Positions 18,245 through 28,249 of a stretch of 64,000 nt of DNA are shown here, one piece after another. Position 1 is the first letter of the stretch, and every line of letters begins with the position of its first letter. The stretch is from the NCBI GenBank assembly GCA_963703655.1, contig CAVPFA010000003.1, forward strand, positions 310,001 through 374,000, read 5' to 3'. Origin of the DNA: CAVPFA01 sp963703655. Lineage in GTDB: Bacteria; Actinomycetota; Acidimicrobiia; Acidimicrobiales; Bog-793. The notes under the pieces are model-generated. The model did no database searches. It was not told the origin of the DNA and saw only the letters and a program-made list of their open reading frames with translations. The translations under genes were made by a program, and so were the position numbers.

Positions 18245-19410
18245 CCTCGCCCGCCCCGCTACCTCTCGTCGAGCAATTCCAGCTCGGCTTGGATGCCCCG
18301 ATCTGTCTCACCTGGGAATTGACTTACGCGTGCAACCTGTCTTGCGTGCACTGCCTGTCCAGCTCGGGCCGTCGTGATCCGCGCGAGCTGAGCACGGCGG
18401 AGTGCAAGGCGGTCATCGACGAGCTCGAAGGCATGCAGGTGTTCTACGTCAACATCGGCGGCGGCGAGCCGACGGTGCGCAAGGACTTCTGGGAGCTGAT
18501 CGACTACGCGACCGCACACCACCTCGGCGTGAAGTTCTCGACCAACGGGGTCAAGATCACGCCCGAGGCCGCAAGACGACTTGCGCGCAGCGACTACGTG
18601 GATGTGCAGATCTCCCTCGACGGAGCCACGGCGGAGGTCAACGACCCGGTTCGCGGTGCGGGCTCGTACGACAGCGCAGTGCGCGCGATGGGCAACCTTG
18701 CCGATGCCGGGTTCGTCGGGTTCAAGATCTCCGTCGTCATGACACGGCACAACGTCGCTCAACTGGATGCGTTGAAGGCCATCGCCGACCGGTTCGGCGC
18801 CCAGTTGCGCGTCACCCGTCTCCGTCCGTCGGGCCGGGGAGCGGACGTGTGGGACCAGCTGCACCCGACCGGCTCGCAGCAGCGTGAGCTCTACGACTGG
18901 CTTCTCGAGCGCGGCGAGGGCGTACTGACCGGTGACTCGTTCTTCCACTTGGGTGGTTTCGGCGACTCGTTGCCCGGCCTGAACATGTGCGGTGCTGGCC
19001 GGGTGGTCTGCCTCATCGACCCCGTCGGCGACGTGTACGCGTGCCCATTTGCGATCCATGACAATTTCCTTGCCGGCAACGTCCGCCGGCAAGGAGGATT
19101 TGCCCGCGTCTGGCGAGATTCGGAGCTCTTCACCGCCCTCCGCAGGACTCAGTCCTCCCTCACCTGCCAGAGCTGCTCGGCGTTCAACTCCTGCCGTGGA
19201 GGTTGCATGGCTGCAAAGTTCTTCACGGGCCTGCCACTCGACGGCCCCGATCCTGAATGCGTCAAGGGACGCGGCGCGACCGCCTTGTCGGAGCTGGGCA
19301 TCGGCAGTGTGCCGAAACCCTCGGCCGACCACTCGCACCGAGCCCGCGCGGTGCCCGTCATGATCGGCACGCGGCGGCCACCCGACAGTGTGCGCGAGGG
19401 GCGCTGGTGA
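18241..19410 (+). CDS. mftC: mycofactocin radical SAM maturase MftC
   Basis: The 389-residue radical SAM/SPASM enzyme decarboxylates and crosslinks the C-terminal Val-Tyr of the MftA peptide. The SAM cluster motif CNLSCVHC lies near residue 28 after TWELTYA. Further signatures are YVNIGGGEPTVR, GVKFSTNG, and QISLDGATAEVND. The SPASM cysteines are in NMCGAGRVVCLIDPVGDVYAC and in CQSCSAFNSCRGGC. The match to characterised MftC proteins is close along the whole length. The C-terminal ~40 residues after the last Cys cluster are poorly conserved. The ATG overlaps the mftB stop and the stop overlaps the mftF GTG. No mftA precursor gene was found nearby. Confidence 0.95.
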   Translation: MTSPAPLPLVEQFQLGLDAPICLTWELTYACNLSCVHCLSSSGRRDPRELSTAECKAVIDELEGMQVFYVNIGGGEPTVRKDFWELIDYATAHHLGVKFSTNGVKITPEAARRLARSDYVDVQISLDGATAEVNDPVRGAGSYDSAVRAMGNLADAGFVGFKISVVMTRHNVAQLDALKAIADRFGAQLRVTRLRPSGRGADVWDQLHPTGSQQRELYDWLLERGEGVLTGDSFFHLGGFGDSLPGLNMCGAGRVVCLIDPVGDVYACPFAIHDNFLAGNVRRQGGFARVWRDSELFTALRRTQSSLTCQSCSAFNSCRGGCMAAKFFTGLPLDGPDPECVKGRGATALSELGIGSVPKPSADHSHRARAVPVMIGTRRPPDSVREGRW

Positions 19411-20889
19411 ACCGAATCGGTTCCGCGACTACGCCGCTGCCCGCCGGATTTCGCATCGTCCTTGACCCCGAGAGCAGACAGCTGGAGGGGGCCACCCTGT
19501 TCGGGGGTTCCCCTACCAGGGCGATGCGCCTGACGGCCGCCGGCCGCAGCGCCTTCACCGAGCTGACGAGCGGGCCGATACGGTCCGTGGCGGCAGGCAC
19601 CTTGGCCCGCCGGCTCACCGACGTCGGCGCGGCGCATCCCAGGCCGCCGGATCCGGCTTTCGCGCTTGACGCCACCGTCGTCATCCCGGTCCGCGACCGG
19701 ACCGTGCTGCTCGATCGCTGCCTCGGGGCTCTCGGGCGCGCCCACCCGGTCATCGTCGTAGATGACGCGTCCCTCGACCCTCAGGCTGTGGCTCGCGTCG
19801 CCGCCGAGCACGGCGCCACACTCATCCGCCGGGCCCGCAACGGCGGGCCGGCCGCGGCGCGCAACACCGGCATCGCCGCCGTGGACACCGACCTCGTGGT
19901 CTTCGTGGACAGCGACTGCGTCACCACGCCTGGGTGGATCGAGCAACTGGCGGCACACATGGGCGACCCGCTCGTCGCCGCGGCGGCCCCGCGCGTCGTC
20001 GCGCTCACCCCGACCGGCGCCCCTTCCGCCGCAGGTCGCTATGCGAGCGTCTGTGGAGGTCTGGACCTAGGCGACTGCGAAGCTCGGGTCACACCGCTCG
20101 CGCGCGTGGCCTACGTGCCCACCGCCGCCCTTGTCGTGCGTCGGCGAGCCCTCGCCGAGGTCGCGGACGGGCCCGAGGTCTTCGACCCCGAGCTGCGTTT
20201 CGGCGAAGACGTCGACCTGATCTGGCGGTTGCACGAAGCCGGCTGGCGCATCCGCTACGACCCGGCTGTCCGGGTCGGCCACGACGAACCTCAAACTTGG
20301 CGAGGGCTGTTCGCTCGTCGCTTCCGGTACGGCACCTCGGCGGCGCCGCTGGCCCGCCGGCACCCCGCCGCCACGGCACCGCTCGTGCTGCATCCGTGGC
20401 CGGCCTTGACCGTGATCGCCCTCCTGGCGCGCGCGTGCCGACCTGGCCGGCGCCGCCTACGCCGCCTCGGTGGTGTCGAGGAGCCGTGCCTTGCGGCGGG
20501 CGGGCCTTCCCGCCCGCGGTACCGCATATGAGATGCTCAGAGCCGCGCACCAGACCTGGCTCGCGGCCGGGAAGTACTGCACCCGCTTTGCTGGGCCGCT
20601 GCTCGTCGCCGCTGTCGTCGCGCCGAAGAGGAGCCCTCCTTGCGGGTCCGGTCGACGCGGGTGGAGCCGCCGGGTCGCCGTCGCGTCGCTCCTACTCGGA
20701 CCGGCACTGACGACGAGGGGGAATCGTCGCCCCGCGCTGGACCCGCCGCGGTTCGTCCTCGGTCAGCTCGCCGACGACTTCGCCTACGGCTGGGGCGTCT
20801 GGTTCGGCTGCGCCCGCAACCGCACGATCCTCCCCCTCCGCCCGGTTGTCTCGCGGACCGAGAAGATCAGACGCGGGCGTCCTGGCTGA
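19407..20889 (+). CDS. mftF: mycofactocin glycosyltransferase MftF (one frame break)
   Basis: This is a GT-A family glycosyltransferase that adds glucose units to the mycofactocin cofactor. The N-terminal ~90 residues form the mft-specific extension. The GT2 core follows with ATVVIPVRDRT, VIVVDDASLD, NGGPAAARNTG, and the metal-binding VFVDSDC. FGEDVDLIWRLHEAGWRI is the acceptor-side ED motif. After a frame step near 20435 (one surplus base), the membrane-associated C-terminus resumes with AAYAASVVSRSRALR and ends RFVLGQLADDFAYGWGVW, a family hallmark. The start overlaps the mftC stop as GTGA. The 3' end overlaps the convergent Rieske gene by 23 bp. Confidence 0.9.
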
Positions 20890-21931
20890 GCGTTGCCATC
20901 ACGCCGGTGCCGTGCGGACTCGACGGAGCCGCGGCCTTGGCGACCAGGTCGGCGAGCACCCGCCGGAGCTCGACGGTGTTCCTGTCAGCCCTCGTGTGGA
21001 TCTCCGCGGTGAGCTCGAGAGGAAGCGTGAGGTCGTCGAACCGGGTCTGAAGGGCGACGTCCTCATCGAGGATCTGTTGCTCGAAGGCGATCAGAGCCGC
21101 CCGCCGCAACGGGTCGCCTCCGAGGTCGTTGCACCAAACGGTCGTGTAGAGCCGGCAGCTGTCGTCGCTCTGCGGCTGAATGAAGAAGCCGAGCACATTG
21201 ACGGCGTTCGCTTCCAGGTATTCCAGGCGCAGAACCAAGAAGAAGGGCGCGTTGTACCAGTAGGTCATGCGGCGCATCTGCACGAGCGGCCGTATCCCCG
21301 CGGCCACTCCCGGGTCCACCCTGTTCGCTACCGGGTGCTCGTACACGACGGTGAACGACAGCCCGTCGCGCTCGACTGAGTAGGGGTCGAGAAACGCCGA
21401 CTCGTCCGTGCCGATCGTGGCGCGGTGGAGGAAGGGGAAGTGGGCGAAGTCGAGGAAGTTGTCGGCGGTCTGCCCGGCACCAACTCGCGCCTCGGTCGGA
21501 ACGAGCTCGACCATCTCAAAACCAGGGTCGTCGGCGCTGTCGACCGGCGGCAGCTCCTCGAGCGGCGCCTCCGGCGCAAGGAAGACCATCCCGTACCGCT
21601 CGGTCACCCCGAAGGGCGCTGTCAGCCTTGCGCGGGGCGGGAGGGCGGCTCCTGGACCGAGGGCTGGGATCTCGATGCACCGTCCCGAGTCATCGAAGCA
21701 CCAGCCGTGGTAGGCACAGCGCAAGTCGTCGCCGGACCGTTCTCCCAGGGACAGCGGGGCGAACCGGTGCGGACACCGGTCCAAGAAGGCGACAGGACGT
21801 CCGTGCACACGGTAGAGGACCCACGACTCGCCGAGGAGGCGAACCTTGGAGGGCCGATCCGTCACCTCGCCCGAGCGGGCGACCGGGTGCCAGCACCGCC
21901 GCAGAGCCGGATGCGTATTGGAGAGCCTCAT
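20867..21931 (-). CDS. Rieske-type aromatic-ring oxygenase (VanA/PAO-like)
   Basis: The 354-residue protein is the terminal oxygenase component of a two-component Rieske non-heme iron monooxygenase or demethylase. The [2Fe-2S] ligands are CPHRFAPL near residue 53 and CAYHGWCF near residue 72. The mononuclear iron site is DNFLDFAHFPFLH near 162, giving the Asp-x2-His-x4-His pattern. The protein lacks an N-terminal transmembrane segment. No reductase gene is adjacent. It is convergent with mftF, and its ATG lies 150 bp from the kinase gene on the other strand. Substrate could be a methoxy- or N-methyl compound, but this is not determinable here. Confidence 0.9.
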   Translation of the reverse strand: MRLSNTHPALRRCWHPVARSGEVTDRPSKVRLLGESWVLYRVHGRPVAFLDRCPHRFAPLSLGERSGDDLRCAYHGWCFDDSGRCIEIPALGPGAALPPRARLTAPFGVTERYGMVFLAPEAPLEELPPVDSADDPGFEMVELVPTEARVGAGQTADNFLDFAHFPFLHRATIGTDESAFLDPYSVERDGLSFTVVYEHPVANRVDPGVAAGIRPLVQMRRMTYWYNAPFFLVLRLEYLEANAVNVLGFFIQPQSDDSCRLYTTVWCNDLGGDPLRRAALIAFEQQILDEDVALQTRFDDLTLPLELTAEIHTRADRNTVELRRVLADLVAKAAAPSSPHGTGVMATLSQDARV

Positions 21932-22080
21932 CGGGTCAACACCTCGTGTAACGCCTCGGCGAACAGCTCGACCATACCAGCCACCGGAATTCGCTCACGA
22001 TCCGAGAACGCCGAAGCTTCGTGGCGTATCACGGACGGCTCGCAGCTCGCCACCTCCCGAGCGCCGCGACGATGAGGTTC

Positions 22081-23697
22081 ATGTCGAGCCCGACGGAAGG
22101 TCCAAGGGCGGCCGATCCGGTCCGGTCCGACCCGCTCCTCACCGCGCTCCTCGACGGTCGCTACCGCCTCGAGGCACTGCTCGGGCGCGGCGGGATGGGC
22201 GCCGTCTACCGGGCCCTCGACACCAGGCTCGAACGGCCCGTCGCAATCAAGGTGCTGCGAGACTCCGGTGAGGCCGGCCAAGCCCGCTTCACCGCCGAGG
22301 TCAGGACGCTCGCTCGCTTCGCTCATCCGAACCTGGTGCGACTACTCGATGCCGGTGAGCTCGAGGGCCGCGCATTTCTCGTGATGGAGCTCATCGAAGG
22401 ACCCACGCTCGCGCAGCGCCTTTCGACTGGAAGTCTTTCGAGCGAGGAGACCGCCAAGATCGGCGCGGGCGTCGCTGCTGCGCTCGCGTACGTCCACGAG
22501 CACGGGATCGTGCACCGAGATGTCAAACCGGCAAACGTCCTCCTCGACCGGGACGCGACCGCCCATCTTGCCGACTTCGGGATCGCCCGGCTCGTCGACA
22601 CCACCGGGATGACCGCCACCGGGTTCATGCTCGGCACCCCTGCCTATCTCGCTCCCGAGCAGATCCAAGGATCCGAAGTCGGGCCTGCCGTCGATGTCTA
22701 CGCACTGGGTCTGATGCTCCTCGAGTGCTTGAGCGGCCATCGGGCCTTCGAGGGCACGGCCTCGGAGATGACCGCAGCCCGGCTCCAGCGTGATCCGGCG
22801 ATCCCGACCGAGCTCGACGCAGGCTGGCAGAGTCTTCTTCGCTCGATGACGGCACGTGTCCCCGCCGATCGCGCTGCAGCGTCCGAGGCCGGCGCCTACC
22901 TGGCAGATCGCGCCCGTGATCAGGCGCCCGGGCCCGCTCCGGCCGGCGCGATATCGCCGTCGGCTGAGAACACCGCCGTGGTCCGCTATCCCACCGCGAG
23001 CGAGACACAGTGCCTCCCCACCGCAAGCGAGACACAGCGCCTCGACCCGACCGCGACCGTTCCCGAGGCAACCCGCGTCACGCCCGTCGTCGAAGGCGGT
23101 ACGAGCCGACACACCTGGCGCGCCTTCCGGCACAAGGTGGCGGCAGTCTCGCTGGGGATCGTCGTGATCAGCCTGCTCGTCGGCCTCACGCTCGGCGGCG
23201 TCTTCTCCGGCCCGAGGTCCGCTGGGTCCAGGCACGACCGATCGACGACCACATCTCCGGCGACGACATCTTCAACCACGACATCTTCGACGACGACATC
23301 TTCGACGACGACGACCTCCGCACCCACGACGACCACCCTGCCGACCACCCCGGTCGTGTCGGCTGCCAGCGGCGTCGTGTCGGCGCTCGAGGCCGGCGTC
23401 GCGAACGGGAGCGTCGCTCCCAACGCCGCACAACAGCTCTCCAACCAGCTCCAACCGCTGCTCTCCTCCCCGCACCCAGAGCCGGCACAACAGCAGGTCC
23501 AGCAGTTCGATCAGCTCGTCCAGGCCTTCGACCAGGACGTCGCGAACGGCCAGATCGCCGGGAAAAAATCGGTGATCCGAGCCCTGACCGATTCGATCGA
23601 TAGCCTTGCCGCGGCGCTCGGGACGACTGTTCCTTCCCCCCAAGAGGGACCGGGCCAGGGGCACGGGCACGGGGACGGTCAGGGGGGCAACAGCTGA
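22081..23697 (+). CDS. membrane-anchored Ser/Thr protein kinase (PknB-like)
   Basis: This is a eukaryotic-type kinase of ~538 residues with a cytoplasmic kinase domain at ~25-285. It shows the glycine loop GRGGMGAVY, the lysine VAIKVL, the catalytic loop HRDVKPANVLL, DFGIA, and GTPAYLAPEQ. A juxtamembrane linker, one transmembrane helix (~AVSLGIVVISLLVGLTLGG), and an external Ser/Thr-rich stretch follow. The outer domain (~120 residues) is Gln-rich and helical, ending in a Gly/His tail. It has no PASTA repeats. ATG 22081 is preferred, but ATG 22072 and GTG 22021 are possible. The stop overlaps the next ATG (TGATG). Confidence 0.92.
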   Translation: MSSPTEGPRAADPVRSDPLLTALLDGRYRLEALLGRGGMGAVYRALDTRLERPVAIKVLRDSGEAGQARFTAEVRTLARFAHPNLVRLLDAGELEGRAFLVMELIEGPTLAQRLSTGSLSSEETAKIGAGVAAALAYVHEHGIVHRDVKPANVLLDRDATAHLADFGIARLVDTTGMTATGFMLGTPAYLAPEQIQGSEVGPAVDVYALGLMLLECLSGHRAFEGTASEMTAARLQRDPAIPTELDAGWQSLLRSMTARVPADRAAASEAGAYLADRARDQAPGPAPAGAISPSAENTAVVRYPTASETQCLPTASETQRLDPTATVPEATRVTPVVEGGTSRHTWRAFRHKVAAVSLGIVVISLLVGLTLGGVFSGPRSAGSRHDRSTTTSPATTSSTTTSSTTTSSTTTTSAPTTTTLPTTPVVSAASGVVSALEAGVANGSVAPNAAQQLSNQLQPLLSSPHPEPAQQQVQQFDQLVQAFDQDVANGQIAGKKSVIRALTDSIDSLAAALGTTVPSPQEGPGQGHGHGDGQGGNS

Positions 23698-23984
23698 TGG
23701 CAGTGCCGGTAGGGCCCGACCGCGGGCTCGGCCCGTGGGTGATCGCGGTCGGGCCGGCCGTGATCGCCTCTCTGGTCATCGTGAGCGTGGCCCGGGCGCG
23801 ACTTCAAAGGTGGAGCGGCGAGCGCCGCGCCTTCGCCGCGGTTGTCATCGTCTTGACGGCCGGCTTCGTAGCCGCCGGGGCCGTCGTGGCCGGCTTCGGC
23901 GGGGTGATCGTCGGGGCTCTCGTCGGGGGATGCCTGGCGTGGATGCTCTGGCATGGTCTTAGTGAGCGGGCCGGTCGCGTCTGA
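23697..23984 (+). CDS. small membrane protein, unknown function
   Basis: The 95-residue protein has three hydrophobic segments (GPWVIAVGPAVIASLVIVSVA, AAVVIVLTAGFVAAGAVVAG and the overlapping VIVGALVGGCLAWMLW) and a basic loop between the first two. I do not recognise a family. Its ATG shares a base with the kinase stop codon (TGATG), so it is translationally coupled and may be a membrane partner of the kinase (inference). Confidence 0.7.
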   Translation: MAVPVGPDRGLGPWVIAVGPAVIASLVIVSVARARLQRWSGERRAFAAVVIVLTAGFVAAGAVVAGFGGVIVGALVGGCLAWMLWHGLSERAGRV

Positions 23985-24056
23985 TCCAGCCGAACCGCCT
24001 CAGGAGCTGGGAGCCACCTTGACAGCCACCGTTCAACTCAATCGACAGAGACACCG

Positions 24057-24690
24057 TCACCGCGGGTCCGGGCGGTCCACGTTCCAGTGCCGCGCTACCG
24101 TCGCCATCCAGTCGCCGTCGCTGCGCGGGAGCATCGAGAACCGGCTGATCACTCGCTGGCCGCCCTGGTGGTCGCCGTAGAGCAGGTCGATCACGAGCCG
24201 CTCTCGCTCCGTGATGCGCTCGCTGACGGCGGCGACCTCAGGCTCGGTCATGTCCCGGTACGCGCCCTGCCAGAAGGCAACGTCGCCCGCAGCGACATAG
24301 AGGTCCCGTGTGAGACGGCGAAAGGCGTCAAATTGGCGGCCGGCCGGCCTCGGCGACGTTAGGCGACAGCTCGGCCCGCCAGCCGTGGAGCACGGCGATC
24401 CCACTTCCGACGTTGCGAACCGACATCGTGAGGTAAACGGCGGATTCGGTCACCTCGGCGGTGCCGCCACCTCCGGGCGTCATCACAAAGTGGTTGTCGA
24501 CAAAGCCAACCTTGAGCGGGGCGTCCTCAGTCCGCGAAGGCATCAGCAGCGGGCGCAACCCGACGAGCAGCGACTCCTCAGCCACCCGTGCCGTCCGGTT
24601 GGCCGAGCGGACCGACGAGAACGTGGCGCCCGCCAGCACGAGCGTTCCGCCTGCGGTGGCCAGCGACGAGATGATCACCCAGTTGGCCAT
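24057..24690 (-). CDS. hypothetical membrane-anchored protein (one frame break)
   Basis: The reconstructed ~210-residue protein begins MANWVIISSLATAGGTLVLAG, a single N-terminal anchor. An alpha-helical linker and a beta-rich segment (AVYLTMSVRNVGSGIAVLHGW) follow. It ends in an alpha/beta part with AFWQGAYRDM and VIDLLYGDHQGGQRVISRF. The frame changes near 24350, where one surplus base separates ELSPNVAE from RPAGRQFDAFRR. Similar short membrane proteins with a GDxxGGQRxI motif occur in actinobacteria, but I cannot name a family. The ATG at 24690 is the first that keeps the anchor. Confidence 0.6.
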
Positions 24691-24841
24691 GGACACACAG
24701 TACGGGTGGCCGTGGACACACGGTACGGGCCGGCCGGCCCGCAACGGCCGCCCGGAGCGGCCGCGCCACAATGTTGAAGGGTCACGCTCTTCGCCCGTTC
24801 TCAGCTTGCAGCTACGTGACCTCACACAGGAGGTGGGACCA

Positions 24842-26210
24842 ATGACGATGGCAGACCATGGAGCTGGCACAGGTGATGACCCTCGCAACGCCAGAGCCAG
24901 GGGGAAGGCCCTTCGTCACCACGTCTCCCACAGCAGCCACGCCTTGTGGGCACCTGCTCCGGGTCGCCCTGACCCGATCGCCATATTGCAGGAGCAGAAC
25001 TCCAGCCGTGTCCCCGACCTGGTTCCTGTTCGCATGGGGCGAATGATGGAATCCCCGTTTGCCTTCTACCGAGGTGCCGCAGCGGTCATGGCCTCAGATC
25101 TCGCCTCCACTCCCGCGACAGGCATCGACGTCCAAGCTTGTGGCGATGCCCACCTGGTCAATTTCGGGCTGTATGCGTCGCCGGAGCGGACTCTGCTCTT
25201 TGACGTGAACGACTTCGACGAGACGCTGCGCGCGCCGTGGGAGTGGGATGTCAAGCGACTGGCTGCCAGCGCAACCGTTGCCGCCCGCCAGAACGGCTTC
25301 GATGAGGCGACTGCGGCTGAAATCACGCGCGCCGGCGTACGCTCCTACCGGCAGCGGATGGCGACCCTCGCCGAGATGCCCTCGCTCGATGTCTTCTACG
25401 TTCATGTTGACGCCGCGTCCGCCCTGGCCCTGTCGAAAGCCGCGAAACCCGGGCGCACGAAAGGAACTCGCCAAGGTCAGGAGGAACACCTCGGCGCGCC
25501 TACTGAGCAAACTGACTGTCACGAACGCGGACGGCGTGCCTCGACTCGCGGATCAGCCGCCGATCCTGTCCCACCCGGCGGAGTTGCAAAGCGTCGCAAT
25601 AGTCCAGGCGTTCTTCGAGAATTATCGCACCACGATCCGCAAAGATGTCCAGGTCCTGCTGGAGAGCTTCCGCCTCGTCGATGTTGCTCTCAAGGTCGTC
25701 GGGGTGGGCAGTATCGGAACCCGGTGCTTCATCGCGCTGCTGCTCGACCGGAGGGGAGCACCTCTTTTCCTGCAGGTCAAGGAGGCTCAGCCGTCTGTCT
25801 TGGAGCCGTACTGGAAGGGGGCGAAGTTCGTCCAGCAAGGCCAACGGGTCGTGGACGGTCAACTGATCATGCAGGCGGCGAGTGACGTCTTCCTCGGGTG
25901 GGCGACCGACGACGAAGGGCGTCATTTCTACGTCAGACAGTTCAAGGACATGAAGGGCTCTGCCGACATCCCGTCTCTCAGCGCTGCAGCGCTCACCGAG
26001 TATCTCGAGTTGTGCGGTTGGACCCTCGCCCGCGCCCACGCTCAGTCCGGACGGACCGAGGAGATCGCCGGTTACCTCGGCAAGAACGAGAAGTTCGACG
26101 ATGGAATCGTTGGTTTTGCAAAGGCGTACGCCGACCAGAACGAAATCGACCATCAGGCCCTCGTCGATGCAGTCGGCTCTGGGAGGATCGGCGCCGAGCG
26201 CGGCGTCTGA
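24842..26210 (+). CDS. DUF2252 protein (one frame break)
   Basis: The ~455-residue protein belongs to DUF2252, which has a kinase-like fold related to aminoglycoside phosphotransferases but no assigned reaction. Family landmarks are RMGRMMESPFAFYRGAA, GDAHLVNFGLYASPERTL, FDVNDFDETLRAPWEWDVKR, VGVGSIGTRCFI, QVKEAQPSVLEPY, and HFYVRQFKDMKGSADI. The frame steps once near 25458 at AAACCCGGGC (one surplus base), after which KELAKVRRNTSARLLSKL continues. A strong AGGAGG lies 8 bases before the ATG at 24842, which fixes the start. It is convergent with the PAP2 gene. Confidence 0.9.
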
Positions 26211-26222
26211 CGCTCGGCGGCG

Positions 26223-26840
26223 TCAAGACCTACGCCGTCTGGATCGCCACGATGGCCGCACTGCGGTACCCATGGCTAATCCCAGAACTCCACCGCCCAG
26301 AACATCGCTGGGGTAGTGAACGCCCACGTGGATCCTGCTGTAACCGACGGCCGTCGCCAGGCCGTACAGAGGCAACGAGAGCTCGGGCAACTCGGCAGTC
26401 ACCGCGACGGCGAAGGCGAAAGCGGACGCGGTGTGGCCCGAGGGGAAGGAACTCGAGGTCGGCATTCGCGCCTGGCGCCCCGCGCTAGCAGTCGAGCGCT
26501 CCGGCCGGCTTCTTGGGAAGAGGTGCTTCGCGGCCAGGTTCGCTGTGGCCGATGTGGCGCCGACTGCCGTCAGACCACGGACGGCCGCCCGTCGACCCCG
26601 GTTGCCGCCTGCCGCCGCGAGGGCGGTGGCGATCACGACCCAGATGCGGGAGTAGTTGGCGGCGTTCGAGATCCAGGTCATCGCCACATCCAGCGCCGGC
26701 GTCCGTGTATTCGCGACAGCGTCGTAGATGGCGCCGTCGAGGGTGCTCACCTCGTCGAGCAGGCGGCGCGCCACCTCGCCCGGCGCGCGGGACGGTTCGG
26801 CGCCGTTAGCACTGACCCCGATCTCGTCGGGAGGCGTCAC
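26223..26840 (-). CDS. PAP2-superfamily membrane phosphatase
   Basis: The 205-residue protein is a type 2 phosphatidic acid phosphatase or undecaprenyl-PP phosphatase relative. The three-part active site is complete: KHLFPRSRPE (Lys-x6-Arg-Pro), FPSGHTAS (Pro-Ser-Gly-His) and SRIHVGVHYPSDVLGG (Ser-Arg-x5-His-x3-Asp). Several hydrophobic helices flank these. The GTG start overlaps the stop of the lipid kinase gene (GTGA), so a kinase and a phosphatase acting on lipid phosphates are made from one message. Opposing or sequential lipid modification is likely. Confidence 0.92.
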   Translation of the reverse strand: MTPPDEIGVSANGAEPSRAPGEVARRLLDEVSTLDGAIYDAVANTRTPALDVAMTWISNAANYSRIWVVIATALAAAGGNRGRRAAVRGLTAVGATSATANLAAKHLFPRSRPERSTASAGRQARMPTSSSFPSGHTASAFAFAVAVTAELPELSLPLYGLATAVGYSRIHVGVHYPSDVLGGGVLGLAMGTAVRPSWRSRRRRS

Positions 26841-28249
26841 CGCTGGCCTTCCCTGCGGTTTGCCACGATCCCGCTCGGCCGGCCGCGGACCACGCGAGCG
26901 AGCCCGACCAGGGTAGACACCGCTATTGGCGCCCGGAGGAAGGCCGGTGAGGCGCCGGGCCCCCTGAGTGCGATACGAACCCTGAGCGCCCCCGGTCGGC
27001 TCGAGAAGCAAAGAGGTGGCGACCAGGTGCGCGCCTCGCCGTCCATGGCGGCTGCAAGCGAAGGCGACCCTGAGACCTCCAGATCGGCGGCGGTCCATTG
27101 GCGCCAGCCTTCGAAGCGCTCGGGATGACCGGCGACCTCCAGGGCCACGAGGCGGTTGACCTCGGGCGTGCGATCGATCGTAAGAGTCACGACGCCGAGC
27201 GCGCCGGTGTTCAACCGAGCCCGCGAGCCGAACCCGGTCACGCTCGACAACGTATAGGCATTGTTGGATACCTGGACGAGCTGCGGGCCCGCGATCGGTC
27301 CGTTCGGGCCGTCGACGGTGAGCCCGGACGGCTTGGCGCGGGACCCCAACAGGTCGGGGAGCAGGTCGGCCACCGTCCGGCGCTTAGCCTCGCGGTATTC
27401 GTCGGACGCGACGATCCGCGCGTAGAGGCCGAGCGACACGTTGTTGACAAAGACCTCGCCGTTCACCTCGCCAAGGTCGATTGTTGACTCTCGTGCTGGC
27501 CCGAACGCGTCGAGGGCACCAACGGGATCATCACGGTTGATCCCGAGATCGAGAGCTAGGTGATTGCGAGTGCCCGCCGGGACGCACACGAACGGCAACC
27601 CGCGGGCGGCGGCCACTGCCGCCACGGCAGCTTGTGAGCCGTCGCCACCGGCCATGCCCAACGCGTCCGCACCCCGAGCCACTGCGGCTTCGGCGAGCGC
27701 CGGCAGGTCGTCACCCGGCTCGAGCAGCACCGGCTCGATTCCACGACGATGCGCCTCGTCAGCCAGGTTCAGCCGGGCGACCTTACCGTCCCCTGATCTG
27801 GGGTTCATGAACACGACGCCGTGTCTTGTGGGCGGTACCGGCTGCCACCGCTTGACGAGGGCCTCGCGGACCTCCCAACGCAGCGCCAAGGTCCCTAGTG
27901 CCGACGCGACCAGGATGCCGACCAGCGCGGTCGCGACGGCTACGGCGCCGCGTCCCGCCGCCACCAGACTGGCGACCGCCGCAGCGACCAGGAGAACGGC
28001 GGCCGTGGCGGCCCAATAGCGGGACCGGCGATTGGTGGCGGAGATCCACAAGGCCGAGATTGCGAGCGCGCCGGCTGCAAGCGAGGCCAGCACGTAGGGC
28101 AGATCCCGAGCAGTGAACACGATCAGGACCGCCAGCGTGCCGGCGGAGACCAACAGGGCGCAGGCGGCTGCGACCCTCGAGCCGACCGGCGGAGCATCCG
28201 ACGGCTCATCGGCGGCCCCCGTTCTTTTCGCCCTCCCCCGGATGGTCAT
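26837..28249 (-). CDS. diacylglycerol kinase-family lipid kinase with N-terminal membrane helices
   Basis: The 470-residue protein has four hydrophobic helices (residues ~30-125) followed by a DAGK catalytic domain. The domain shows VVFMNPRSGDGK (nucleotide entry), LGMAGGDGSQAAVAAVAAARG with the GGDGS motif, and FVCVPAGTRNHLALDLG. The C-terminal beta-sandwich runs to about residue 420. It resembles bacterial YegS/DgkB-type lipid kinases. The membrane-embedded N-terminus is an addition also seen in other actinobacteria. The ATG overlaps the stop of a small upstream ORF (ATGA), and the stop overlaps the PAP2 GTG. Confidence 0.92.
   Translation of the reverse strand: MTIRGRAKRTGAADEPSDAPPVGSRVAAACALLVSAGTLAVLIVFTARDLPYVLASLAAGALAISALWISATNRRSRYWAATAAVLLVAAAVASLVAAGRGAVAVATALVGILVASALGTLALRWEVREALVKRWQPVPPTRHGVVFMNPRSGDGKVARLNLADEAHRRGIEPVLLEPGDDLPALAEAAVARGADALGMAGGDGSQAAVAAVAAARGLPFVCVPAGTRNHLALDLGINRDDPVGALDAFGPARESTIDLGEVNGEVFVNNVSLGLYARIVASDEYREAKRRTVADLLPDLLGSRAKPSGLTVDGPNGPIAGPQLVQVSNNAYTLSSVTGFGSRARLNTGALGVVTLTIDRTPEVNRLVALEVAGHPERFEGWRQWTAADLEVSGSPSLAAAMDGEARTWSPPLCFSSRPGALRVRIALRGPGASPAFLRAPIAVSTLVGLARVVRGRPSGIVANRREGQR

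Noticed and set aside
23240..23350. Threonine-rich low-complexity repeat as a separate element
   Set aside because: It is the Thr/Ser linker of the kinase and stays in frame.
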